64,000 bases of DNA, taken from positions 1-64,000 of the forward strand of contig JADZCC010000034.1 of NCBI GenBank assembly GCA_020851785.1, read 5' to 3'. Shown in pieces: positions 1 through 7,306 of this stretch. The notes beneath the pieces are model-generated. The model was not told the origin of the DNA. It saw only the letters and a program-made list of their open reading frames with translations, and ran no database searches. The translations under genes and the position numbers were made by a program. Positions within the stretch are counted from its first letter, which is position 1; every line of letters begins with the position of its first letter. Source of the stretch: Anaerolineales bacterium. Its GTDB lineage: Bacteria; Chloroflexota; Anaerolineae; Anaerolineales; Villigracilaceae.

Positions 1-111
1 CATTAGTTCGTTGTGCCGCTCTCAACAGCATGACGCATCTGGGTATGCCGCAAGCATACAAGGTTGTCTAACCAATCAACACAGACAGACGAATTGTGCC
101 TGCCTCTCGAT

Positions 112-615
112 TTATGCACCAAAGCCCTTAATACCTGAAATTTTAGCTAAAGCATTTATATAAATTATCATTTGCTTCTGTACATTGTGTAGCTCGCCGC
201 GCATCTCTTTATAACGGGGCCAGTGTCTCTCATACTCCAGCGATGTGACGCTAGCGGGCTTCTGTTCTTCATAAGCCTTCAATAATGGGTGCCATTTAGC
301 CAGAAATGGCCGCAAGCCTATATTTAGAACATCCACAGCGACTGACCCTAATGAATTGGCTCCTTTTCCAATTTCCGGGCCTGCATCCTTTAATATTTCC
401 CGCGTTATTGAAAAAAGGCTGTACAAAGAAGAGAGGGCTTCGCGTATCATGCCTTCGTCATCGCCCAAAGGTTGTGTTGAAATTCGAGTAGACAATTCCA
501 CATATAGCTTCCATGCCGCCTTCTGTTGGGACACATCCTCTTCAAACTCAAGCGCGCCTAATCCAAAAGGGAGATTAACTTTTAAGCTCTTTGCCTTTAT
601 CTTTTCTTTAGCCAT
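112..615 (-). CDS. Hypothetical protein, all-helical, 167 aa
   Basis: Function not recognised. The ATG is preceded by AAAGGAG with 5 bases between GGAG and the start, so the start is well supported. The protein is soluble: a Lys-rich N-terminus (residues 1-12), an LPFGLG stretch (15-20), an amphipathic helical middle and a conserved-looking LRPFLAKWHPLL segment (101-112). There is no signal peptide or membrane segment. It stands apart from the polysaccharide genes to its right, with a 96-base gap to the next gene. Its regular motifs suggest a real, conserved family rather than a chance frame. I recall similar sequences from accessory regions of other bacteria but cannot name the family. Confidence 0.7.
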   Translation of the reverse strand: MAKEKIKAKSLKVNLPFGLGALEFEEDVSQQKAAWKLYVELSTRISTQPLGDDEGMIREALSSLYSLFSITREILKDAGPEIGKGANSLGSVAVDVLNIGLRPFLAKWHPLLKAYEEQKPASVTSLEYERHWPRYKEMRGELHNVQKQMIIYINALAKISGIKGFGA

Positions 616-711
616 TTATGCTCCTTTATCTTCAGAACAACAAAACAATTAATGGTAACCTTCTCTACGAAGGAAAAGCACAAACAATTCTATCATTTCC
701 GTAGATTATTC

Positions 712-1470
712 TTAATACTTCGGCTCTTCCAGATAATGCAACCGTTCGGGGTGTTCGCGCACAATTGGAGACATATTATCGAAGAATTCGTTTGCGGTCA
801 TGTAATGCACTTTCGCCGCGCCGACTTCAATTTCTTTAATCACGCCCGCGTGCAATAAATCATTCATGCCGGGGACGATGTACGTCTTGACGCGGTCGTG
901 ATTGCGCACATACATGGTGTAGGTTTTGATTTGCGGTTTACGATCATAGCCCATGTAGATGCCGCCAAATTCCTTGATGCGGCGATAGTCGCAACCGACG
1001 TTATATTCAATGTAATGATGCATCGAAAACGAATTGTTGAAATCCAAGCCGATGCTGATGATCATGGCGTTTAATTTATGGAACAAGGCGAAGGCCGAGT
1101 TGGGTCCATAGGCTTCCCGGTCTTCGGTTTGCGAAAATTCGTCGGCGCGTTGGCCCAAAGCGGAGAAACTGTAAATCGGATGCGGAGTCCGCCTGGCGTT
1201 AGGCCGGAGGCGCGCCTGTTCCGTAATCATGCCCATCTTCGAGGGCGTTTCCAACACGTCAAAATAATGCGTTTCCGTCCACGATTGAAAATTAAAAGCG
1301 GGAAACAAGACCGTCCCCTCTGTACCGATCAATTCCTGCATCGCGTCAATCACCGTATCCACGCCGCCCTCCACGCCGCCCAGCGATTTATACGAAGTAT
1401 GCACCACAATCGTATCGCTTTCAATTTTGATTTTTGAAAATCCGTTTAATAAATCTTTTTTAGATAACAT
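712..1470 (-). CDS. AAC(3)-family N-acetyltransferase (Antibiotic_NAT fold)
   Basis: 252 aa, full length for the family that transfers acetyl from acetyl-CoA to an amino group. Visible family motifs: HTSYKSLG (24-31), TVLFPAF (53-59), TPHPIYSFSALG (95-106) and a SMHHYIE stretch (149-155) in the place of the family's catalytic His/Glu segment. The reading frame stays open 31 codons further upstream, but the ATG at 1470 has GAGGAG directly before it and matches the family N-terminus, so I chose it. It is the last gene of a polysaccharide run (26 bases after the GT4 gene). The likely substrate is therefore an amino sugar or sugar nucleotide rather than an aminoglycoside drug; that is inference from context. 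Confidence 0.85.
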   Translation of the reverse strand: MLSKKDLLNGFSKIKIESDTIVVHTSYKSLGGVEGGVDTVIDAMQELIGTEGTVLFPAFNFQSWTETHYFDVLETPSKMGMITEQARLRPNARRTPHPIYSFSALGQRADEFSQTEDREAYGPNSAFALFHKLNAMIISIGLDFNNSFSMHHYIEYNVGCDYRRIKEFGGIYMGYDRKPQIKTYTMYVRNHDRVKTYIVPGMNDLLHAGVIKEIEVGAAKVHYMTANEFFDNMSPIVREHPERLHYLEEPKY

Positions 1471-1496
1471 GGTTCTCCTCTTAAGTAACGCAAGAT

Positions 1497-2600
1497 TTAT
1501 TTTGCGCTGGCGAGATGAATCTCGCGGTACACATTCATCAACGCTTCGGCGTTCTTCTTCCAATCCGCGCGCTTCTCTGCGGACCTGCGGCCGGCCTGCC
1601 CCAACTCAAACAGTCTTTCACGCTGATTTAGCGCCGTTAAAATTTTTTCCGCCAGTTGTTCCGCATCGCCATCTTTGAACAGCCAGCCGTTTACATTTTC
1701 AATGACCCATTCCTTGTTTGCCGGAATATCCGAAACGAGACACGGCAAACCGCACGCCAGCGCTTCCAGCAACGAGACGGATGAGCCATCCACATGCGAA
1801 GGCGAGATATATAAATCGGCTTGATGATACCAGTAGGGCAGGTCGTTTTGCGAAATTTGCCCGCCATAGGCGACGTATTCTTCCACGCCGCCGCGCTGAA
1901 AAATTTGACGCAGTTTGGCGCTTTGCGAGCCGCCGTTCAACAAAATCAGGCGCAGGTCGTCGCGGTTTTGCGCCACTTGCACAAAGGCCCGCGCCAGCAC
2001 GTCCACGCCGTAACGCTCTTCCCATGAACGGTTGCAAAATAATGTGAAGCCCTCTTTTTGTCTGCGATCTTCTCCGTGCTTCGTTCTAAAATGTTCCAAA
2101 TCCACGCCCCACGGGAAGACCATCGTCCGCTTTGGATCCATGCCGTAGACGACCGCTTTATCGCGGGTGACGTTGGCGTCGCTGATGAAGAAGGAAGAGC
2201 GGGACAGTGTGTATTTTGTAGCCCAGGCCCACGGCCAGCCTTTATGCACGTCGTCCATTAAATCAAAACCCCAGGACATGGTGAGGACGGGGCGAAAGCC
2301 GGAGAGGATGGCGATGCAGGCGCAGGTTTGAATCGGGCCCGCGTGAATCAAATCCGGCTGAATTTCTTTGACTAGACGTTTGAAGTCTCGCGTCAGTGAA
2401 AACAGCGTACTCCAACGAAACGGTTCGCGCCCGCCCTGCCAGATGACTTGATTAACATTTTCAGGGACGAGGCGCGATTCCACCTGTCTTTGATTGCCTT
2501 CCAGTTGAACAAAGAAAACTTCATGTCCGCCGTCTGAAATGGCTTTGAGGAAGCGATAATCGTGCGTGGAGTAGCCCAGCGAAAAGTAGAGGATGCGCAT
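1497..2600 (-). CDS. Glycosyltransferase family 4 (GT-B)
   Basis: 367 aa. Two Rossmann-like halves typical of GT4 retaining enzymes: an N-terminal acceptor domain beginning MRILYFSLGY, then a nucleotide-sugar domain. The donor-binding motif lies near residues 271-310 (DGSSVSLLEALACGLPCLVS, where the E of LLEA is the usual second Glu of the EX7E motif and the first is replaced by Asp). No membrane segments; it probably acts at the inner face of the membrane. The ATG at 2600 shares one base with the TAA of the upstream gene (TAATG), which indicates translational coupling. A start 5 codons upstream is possible but less likely. The sugar specificity cannot be read from the sequence. Confidence 0.85.
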   Translation of the reverse strand: MRILYFSLGYSTHDYRFLKAISDGGHEVFFVQLEGNQRQVESRLVPENVNQVIWQGGREPFRWSTLFSLTRDFKRLVKEIQPDLIHAGPIQTCACIAILSGFRPVLTMSWGFDLMDDVHKGWPWAWATKYTLSRSSFFISDANVTRDKAVVYGMDPKRTMVFPWGVDLEHFRTKHGEDRRQKEGFTLFCNRSWEERYGVDVLARAFVQVAQNRDDLRLILLNGGSQSAKLRQIFQRGGVEEYVAYGGQISQNDLPYWYHQADLYISPSHVDGSSVSLLEALACGLPCLVSDIPANKEWVIENVNGWLFKDGDAEQLAEKILTALNQRERLFELGQAGRRSAEKRADWKKNAEALMNVYREIHLASAK

Positions 2601-4345
2601 TAGAATTTGAACCATTCAAAGAGTTGATAATACAAAGCCGGGTTCTGGTTGAGGAAGTTATTCTTGTCGCCAGTGAAGCCAATGAGGAAGCCAGCCAATA
2701 CCGTGAGAACGGATGCGCAGACCCACAATACGGCAATCATTTGCGCCAGGCGCGGATGACGATCCACCGTTTGGACGTAGCGGCCGACGAAGATCGTCGC
2801 CAGGATAATTAACACGGGCGAGAGGTCTACAAGGTAGCGCATGGCGGAACTGATAAACACCAGCAGAATCAGGGTTTGCAGAAACGCATAAATGGAAAGC
2901 AAAAAAGTAAACCAGCCGAAAGGGTTGGCCGGGCTGAAACGCGCGGCTTTGAAGGAAAAATCTCCGTTGAGCCACAGCCAGCCAAGCCGCGCCACAAGCG
3001 CCAATGCCAGCCCAATCAACGGGACGATGAACAGGATTCCGGCGACGGGTTCGGTGTAGTAGTAATGCTCCGGCAGATGGATGAAGTCCGGCCACATGTT
3101 GGGTTTGATCCAGCCCACCGTGAAGAACGGAAATTCCGCGCTCAGGGTTGGCAGGCGTAGAAAGTAGGTGAAGGCATTGGGCAAAATATAGTTCAGGGAA
3201 AGCGTGTCGGCGTAGTTGGCGGTGAGGGATGGCCCGGTGAGTTGATAACGATGCCCAAACTCAAAGATGGAGCCGAAGCGGGCGTAGTTGTAGCCGCACA
3301 AAGCAACGGCCACCCACCCAAGCGGCAGAAATAAAGACATCCATGCGGGAAGGGCTTTCCTAAATTTTTTATTATGCGTGGAATAAATTTTCCACGCGCT
3401 TGCAAACGCGAGGACAATGATCGAGGGGAGTAAATTAATCCGCGTAGCGCCAGCCAGCCCAAAGGTCAGCGCCGAAGCGGCGACCCAGCCTTTGGAAATC
3501 TGCGAGTCGCGCAATCCTAAAAATAAAAAGTAGAAGCCTGCCATCAAGAAAAACTGCCCGCCAGAAATGGAGACCTCGTAAAAGGTGGGACGCGTGAGGA
3601 GCCAGATTAACGGGACGTTGATCGTCGAAGCGAAAACTCCGCCCCAAAACGCCCAGGCGGGGAGTTGAAATTTTTTATAAATTTCAAAAAGCAACAAAGC
3701 GGAAAAGCAGGCAATGCCTATTACGAATGCAAAAACCAGCCCGGTGTCGGTGACGGGTTTGGCGGTGAGCGCGTTGACGATCACGCCCAGCGCCGCCGGA
3801 GCCGGGCCCCAATATAAAAAGTATTTTCCGTGGTAATACGTGGTATCCCACAGGTATTCCATGTTTTTGCGTTGCAGATGGTCGTAGGGGTTTTCAAGTT
3901 TTGCCAGTTCGGGGTTTGGCGCTTCAAGCAAATAGGTTTGGCCGTGTTGGAAGGCTTGGGTCAACTTCCAGTAATAATCGCGGCCGGAGGGCCAATGATC
4001 AATCCGCCCGATGGTGATGATCCAGATATATAACCATAAAACAAAACATGCCGAAAGTATTAAGAGGGCGCTGTTTATTTTATGGTTTGTAGGCCGGGCT
4101 TGTGGTTCAATGTTATTTTTGTTTTCAGAGGAAGTCACGCTGAAAGCGCGACCTACGGTGTGTGGCGCGATCCAATACAACGAACCAAATAAAATAATTC
4201 CCAGCCCCAACAGAATCAACTGAATGCGGCGCGGCCCCCAGCCTGGGTCGTTATCCAAGCCGAGTTGAAAGGCAAAGAGAGAGAGGAAAATAATGCCAAT
4301 TCCGCCGGCAATAACGATCAGGCGGATAAAAACTTTACGATTCAA
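2600..4345 (-). CDS. GT-C type membrane glycosyltransferase (GT39/ArnT-like)
   Basis: About 581 aa with roughly a dozen hydrophobic helices, the layout of polyprenyl-phosphate-sugar-dependent GT-C enzymes. An acidic/aromatic first periplasmic loop after the second or third helix (SGRDYYWKLTQAFQHGQ) fits the donor-binding loop of the fold. I chose the TTG at 4345, one base after the neuB stop, because GGGAG precedes it at good spacing. A TTG at 4384 would add 13 residues but has no ribosome site. It probably moves a lipid-linked sugar to an acceptor on the outer face of the membrane. It belongs to a group of large GT-C proteins in the window and has no close twin here. Confidence 0.7.
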   Translation of the reverse strand: MNRKVFIRLIVIAGGIGIIFLSLFAFQLGLDNDPGWGPRRIQLILLGLGIILFGSLYWIAPHTVGRAFSVTSSENKNNIEPQARPTNHKINSALLILSACFVLWLYIWIITIGRIDHWPSGRDYYWKLTQAFQHGQTYLLEAPNPELAKLENPYDHLQRKNMEYLWDTTYYHGKYFLYWGPAPAALGVIVNALTAKPVTDTGLVFAFVIGIACFSALLLFEIYKKFQLPAWAFWGGVFASTINVPLIWLLTRPTFYEVSISGGQFFLMAGFYFLFLGLRDSQISKGWVAASALTFGLAGATRINLLPSIIVLAFASAWKIYSTHNKKFRKALPAWMSLFLPLGWVAVALCGYNYARFGSIFEFGHRYQLTGPSLTANYADTLSLNYILPNAFTYFLRLPTLSAEFPFFTVGWIKPNMWPDFIHLPEHYYYTEPVAGILFIVPLIGLALALVARLGWLWLNGDFSFKAARFSPANPFGWFTFLLSIYAFLQTLILLVFISSAMRYLVDLSPVLIILATIFVGRYVQTVDRHPRLAQMIAVLWVCASVLTVLAGFLIGFTGDKNNFLNQNPALYYQLFEWFKF

Positions 4346-4346
4346 G

Positions 4347-5414
4347 TTACGCTCCCAGATCTGTCCAGCGAAGTTCCTTGCCAAGCGGCAGATTGGCTAG
4401 CGCTTTGGCGCCAATCACGTTTTGAATTTGATCCGGCTTGATGGCGCCGGGCGTGGCCGGACGAAGTACGTCAATCATGTCGCGGGTGAAGACTTCCCCA
4501 GCTTTGATGTCGCGCGCGGCGCGCAAGCAACGCCGCTGAACAATTTGCGTCTCTTGTTCATTTTCGGCGATGAATTTATCCGAACTGCCCAGCGACCTTT
4601 CGAGCAGGCGCGTCTCCTCGACCATCTTTGCCCAACTTTGTGGATTCATCGCAAACTTATGGTCGGGGCCTTCGCGGTCGTTGCTGTCGGTGAAGTGACG
4701 TTCAATTACGCGCGCGCCTAAAGTGACCGCGCCCAACACCGGAGCGACGGAATGCGTATGATCGGATAAGCCTAAAATCACATCGGGAAACATGACTGAA
4801 AAAGTTTTTAGTACATTCAAATGTAAATGGTCATAATTATTGAGGCTGGCGGTGTAGTTGGTGTTGCATTGCATTAACACCAACTGTTTATTAATTTTCA
4901 AAATGGCATGGACGGCTCGTTGCACATCGGCAATATCTGCCGCGCCACAAGCGATAATCATCGGCTTGCCTTTGCTTGCCATGTGTTCAAGGGCTTCGAT
5001 CCAGTCAATTTCACCAGAGCCTGCCTTGAAGGCGGGAATATAAGGATTGACATGTTCAATTGAATCATAATCATAAGGCGATGTGAAAAAATCTATGCCA
5101 ACTTTGTCACATTCTTCTTTTAACATCGGAGTCCAACTTTGGGAGACGGACGCCGCGGCATAGACCTCGGTCACTGATTTCTTCCAACTGGCTTGGTGAC
5201 TGACTTTAGAATCCATGTGTGTGAAGCCATAATCTGAGACAATTTTTGGGGCGATAAAATGTTGAAACTTCGCCGCATCTGCCCCAGCCTCTTTTGCCAG
5301 GCGAATTAATTGTTTGGCGCGTTCCAGATCGCCATCGTGATTGGCGGCAATGTCGGCGATGAAATAGGTGGGGTGGTTAAGTCCGATGGTGCGGTTGTTA
5401 ATTTTGAACTGCAT
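4347..5414 (-). CDS. neuB: NeuB-family nonulosonate (sialic-acid-like) synthase
   Basis: 355 aa. Condenses a 6-carbon N-acyl amino sugar with phosphoenolpyruvate to give a 9-carbon acid (sialic, legionaminic or pseudaminic type). Motifs of the TIM barrel: ADIAANHDGD (20-29), KFQ (49-51), FKAGSGE (129-135), GLSDHT (215-220) and DHKFAMNP (251-258). A C-terminal SAF antifreeze-like domain follows at about 285-350 (RDIKAGEVFTRDMI onward). GGAGA precedes the ATG. Which acid it makes is open: no cytidylyltransferase (NeuA/PseF type), 2-epimerase (NeuC) or PseG homologue lies in the window, so the rest of the route must be elsewhere. A PseB homologue lies 2 kb away, which leans towards a PseI role. 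Confidence 0.85.
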   Translation of the reverse strand: MQFKINNRTIGLNHPTYFIADIAANHDGDLERAKQLIRLAKEAGADAAKFQHFIAPKIVSDYGFTHMDSKVSHQASWKKSVTEVYAAASVSQSWTPMLKEECDKVGIDFFTSPYDYDSIEHVNPYIPAFKAGSGEIDWIEALEHMASKGKPMIIACGAADIADVQRAVHAILKINKQLVLMQCNTNYTASLNNYDHLHLNVLKTFSVMFPDVILGLSDHTHSVAPVLGAVTLGARVIERHFTDSNDREGPDHKFAMNPQSWAKMVEETRLLERSLGSSDKFIAENEQETQIVQRRCLRAARDIKAGEVFTRDMIDVLRPATPGAIKPDQIQNVIGAKALANLPLGKELRWTDLGA

Positions 5415-5464
5415 GGTTGGGTCTCCATAAGCTTTTTACAATTTTATCTCATTCTGTTTAGGCT

Positions 5465-5479
5465 TATAATTTGGCAATG
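5465..5479 (+). promoter_or_regulatory. -10 box of a leaderless start
   Basis: TATAAT at 5465-5470 is followed after exactly 6 bases by the ATG at 5477, with no ribosome site. That distance puts the expected transcription start on or next to the A of the ATG. The -35 is weak (TTTTAT at 17-base spacing). The same spacing is seen at 56939, 59160 and 60236. Confidence 0.6.
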
Positions 5480-5824
5480 ACCATTCATATTCTCACCGAA
5501 AAAGCGACAATTCCGCAAGTTACGGAAATGCTTGAAGCATTCTCAGAAATGCAGATGATAAAAATTGTCGTTGACATTGAGCTTGAAATCGTAGCGGGCG
5601 GCAGTGGGATGCACTACGAATGTGAACAACTTTTACTGGAAAAAGGCAGTCAACAAGAAAACCTTTGGGGCGCAAATTGGTTCCCTGACGAGCAAGAAAT
5701 TGAGTACGAATCTTTGATTAATATTCGTCCAAGACAAAATCGAAGCATTCTTATTCAAGATGAAATAATTTGTAAAAAAGTAAAACAAATTACAGAGAAA
5801 TATCTCAAAGGAGTAAAACCATGA
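5477..5824 (+). CDS. DUF5674 family protein
   Basis: 115 aa, small soluble protein matching the DUF5674 pattern: an N-terminal helix, VVDIELEIVAGGSGMHYECE in the middle, LLLEKGSQQENLWGANWFPD, then INIRPRQNRS near the C-terminus. Its molecular function is unknown. The start is the ATG at 5477, six bases after TATAAT and without a ribosome site; a TTG two codons upstream is less likely. It overlaps the next gene by four bases (ATGA). The pair is the only plus-strand unit inside about 16 kb of minus-strand genes and is visibly more AT-rich than its neighbours, which suggests an insertion. It divides the neuB group from the rmlD-like end of block 1. Confidence 0.75.
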   Translation: MTIHILTEKATIPQVTEMLEAFSEMQMIKIVVDIELEIVAGGSGMHYECEQLLLEKGSQQENLWGANWFPDEQEIEYESLINIRPRQNRSILIQDEIICKKVKQITEKYLKGVKP

Positions 5825-6162
5825 GTACATATGCCGATTCTTTTCTAAGTGAATCCTCTGAAAGACAACTTGGCGCACTCGCCGCTACACTTGGGCGCAT
5901 TGCTTCTTCCGCCGAAAAAGAAACGCGCGCAAAAGCAATTACTCCAATGCTAGATGAATGTTTACAATTTATTGAGTGGACAATCAACAAGCAACCTGAT
6001 GGCGCCAGTCAAAAACTCCAAGCTTTAAGCAAGATGTTAAAACTTTGGCGCGATGCCTGGGAACATGCTCAAACGAACGAAAACTTACGAAGACTTTTAT
6101 CTCTTCAGGCAAAACAATGGTCTGACCAATTTTTGGAATATTCAGGTTTGTTAGTTTCTTAA
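5821..6162 (+). CDS. Hypothetical helical protein paired with DUF5674
   Basis: 113 aa, almost entirely helical with Ala, Leu and Glu-rich repeats, no signal peptide or membrane helix. It starts inside the last codon of the DUF5674 gene (ATGA overlap), with AAAGGAG eight bases before the ATG, so the two are translationally coupled. I do not recognise a family. Size, coupling and isolation recall a two-gene toxin-antitoxin layout, but no toxin fold or DNA-binding motif is visible in either protein, so I do not call it one. Confidence 0.65.
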   Translation: MSTYADSFLSESSERQLGALAATLGRIASSAEKETRAKAITPMLDECLQFIEWTINKQPDGASQKLQALSKMLKLWRDAWEHAQTNENLRRLLSLQAKQWSDQFLEYSGLLVS

Positions 6163-6263
6163 TTTATCGTACCAGTGACTGTCACCTTGATCAAGCGTAA
6201 GTAAAAGCCTTTTGAAACAGAATCGGGCTCAAAGTCCAGAAAAAGCGGCGGGGGATTAAATCC

Positions 6264-6496
6264 TGTGGATAACCATCTAAAAACTGTGGATATCTTCCAG
6301 AAAAATCCAGACTTTTGGGGAAAACGCTTCTTTTCTTGTGGAAAGCTGGCTCTGTTTTCTGGAAAATTGTGGAAAACCAAGCCTACGCCTGTTGATAACT
6401 GCGGATTTTCTGTGGATAACCTTGTTGGAATTGTTGGTAAAACTCGTCCAAGCCTGTGGAGAATTCGGGGAGAGATTCGCCCAAAACTGCGGATAA
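6264..6496. other. Cluster of DnaA-box-like 9-mers
   Basis: All in one orientation: perfect TGTGGATAA at 6264-6272 and 6411-6419, plus one- or two-mismatch forms at 6285 (TGTGGATAT), 6337 (TGTGGAAAG), 6368 (TGTGGAAAA), 6390 (TGTTGATAA), 6400 (TGCGGATTT), 6432 (TGTTGGTAA), 6455 (TGTGGAGAA) and 6488 (TGCGGATAA). About half lie in the 220-base gap and half inside the 3' end of the rmlD-like gene. Two perfect consensus boxes within 160 bases are not expected by chance. No dnaA, dnaN or rpmH is nearby, so this may be a titration or regulatory site, a relic of a plasmid or phage origin, or a detached origin. A separate 11-base palindrome, GTGACTGTCAC, sits at 6175-6185. Confidence 0.5.
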
Positions 6497-7303
6497 CTTT
6501 TGAGTGGAGAGGGATAAGTTGTGGGAACGCTTGGCGGTGAGGTTGGAGGTGTGAATGGAACGCGGGGAAATGCCGCCCTCGCGCAGGCCAAACTTGCGGG
6601 CGATTTCCACGCCAAATTGATATTTGCTCATGGAGTGCGGGCCCACTAAATGATATAAGCCGGTCAGGCCGCGCGTTAACATCTGAATCAAGGTTCGGGC
6701 GGTATGGTTAACCAGCATGGGGCAAAAGATCGCGTCGGTAAAACCGCTCATGCTTTTTTGCTCGCTCAGGTTATTGTAGAAAAATTCCGCCAAACTGCGT
6801 CGGCCGCTTAAACTCCAGCCATAAAAATTGACCCGCGCAATAATGGCGCTGGGGTTTTCGGCCGCAACCGCCTGCTCGCTTTCCAGTTTTGTTTTGGCAT
6901 AAACGTTCAATGGGTTGGGAATATCCTGCTCAGTGTAAAAGCCGTCTTTTTGTCCGTCGAAGACCGCGTCGGTGGAAATATGCGCCATGGAGATGCCGCG
7001 CTTTTTGCAGGCTTTGGCAAATTCGGCGGGCATGGCGGTGTTGAGGGTTTTGGCGCGTTCGGGGTAATCTTCGCAAACGTCAATATCAGCCAGCGCGGCG
7101 CAATTGATCAACCAGGCCGGGCGGACAGCGTCCAACAAGGCCGGGATGGAGGCCAGGTCGCTGAGGTCTTCCTGCACAATTTGAAACGGCGCGTTGACCA
7201 ATTTACTGCGATCCACGCAAACAATATCATGCTGACCCATGACTTCATTAGCCAGGTTAATGCCGAGCAATCCGCTTGCGCCGGTGATTAAGATACGCGC
7301 CAT
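6383..7303 (-). CDS. RmlD-like sugar-nucleotide reductase (extended SDR)
   Basis: 306 aa. NAD(P)-binding GASGLLG at 8-14, STDAVFDG at 110-117 and catalytic YAKTK at 135-139 mark a dTDP-4-dehydrorhamnose-reductase-type SDR, which reduces a 4-keto sugar nucleotide. GAGGG precedes the ATG. No RmlA, RmlB or RmlC is in the window, but a PseB-type 4,6-dehydratase sits directly upstream (3-base gap), so the substrate is more likely that enzyme's UDP-4-keto-6-deoxy product than dTDP-4-keto-rhamnose; this is inference. Its last about 40 codons overlap the cluster of DnaA-box-like words, yet the protein's C-terminal sequence still looks normal for the family. Confidence 0.82.
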   Translation of the reverse strand: MARILITGASGLLGINLANEVMGQHDIVCVDRSKLVNAPFQIVQEDLSDLASIPALLDAVRPAWLINCAALADIDVCEDYPERAKTLNTAMPAEFAKACKKRGISMAHISTDAVFDGQKDGFYTEQDIPNPLNVYAKTKLESEQAVAAENPSAIIARVNFYGWSLSGRRSLAEFFYNNLSEQKSMSGFTDAIFCPMLVNHTARTLIQMLTRGLTGLYHLVGPHSMSKYQFGVEIARKFGLREGGISPRSIHTSNLTAKRSHNLSLSTQKLSAVLGESLPEFSTGLDEFYQQFQQGYPQKIRSYQQA

Positions 7304-7306
7304 AAG

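Noticed and set aside
1..111. Open minus-strand frame with LDNLVCLRHTQMRHAVE, faintly like an HNH or zinc-finger end
   Set aside because: Too short, no start, and lies just after the stop of the 112-615 gene; no family can be supported.
712..1470. Aminoglycoside resistance gene
   Set aside because: The fold is AAC(3)-like, but the place at the end of a polysaccharide operon makes an amino-sugar acetyltransferase more likely; resistance cannot be claimed.
1699..2047. Long open frames on other strands inside the GT4 gene and similarly inside the GT-C genes
   Set aside because: Shadows of the real gene in other frames: no ribosome sites, odd composition rich in Arg, Pro and Ala, and full overlap with a clear family member.
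6264..6496. Chromosomal origin of replication
   Set aside because: No dnaA, dnaN, rpmH or gidA nearby, no clear AT-rich unwinding stretch and no strand switch of gene orientation at the site.
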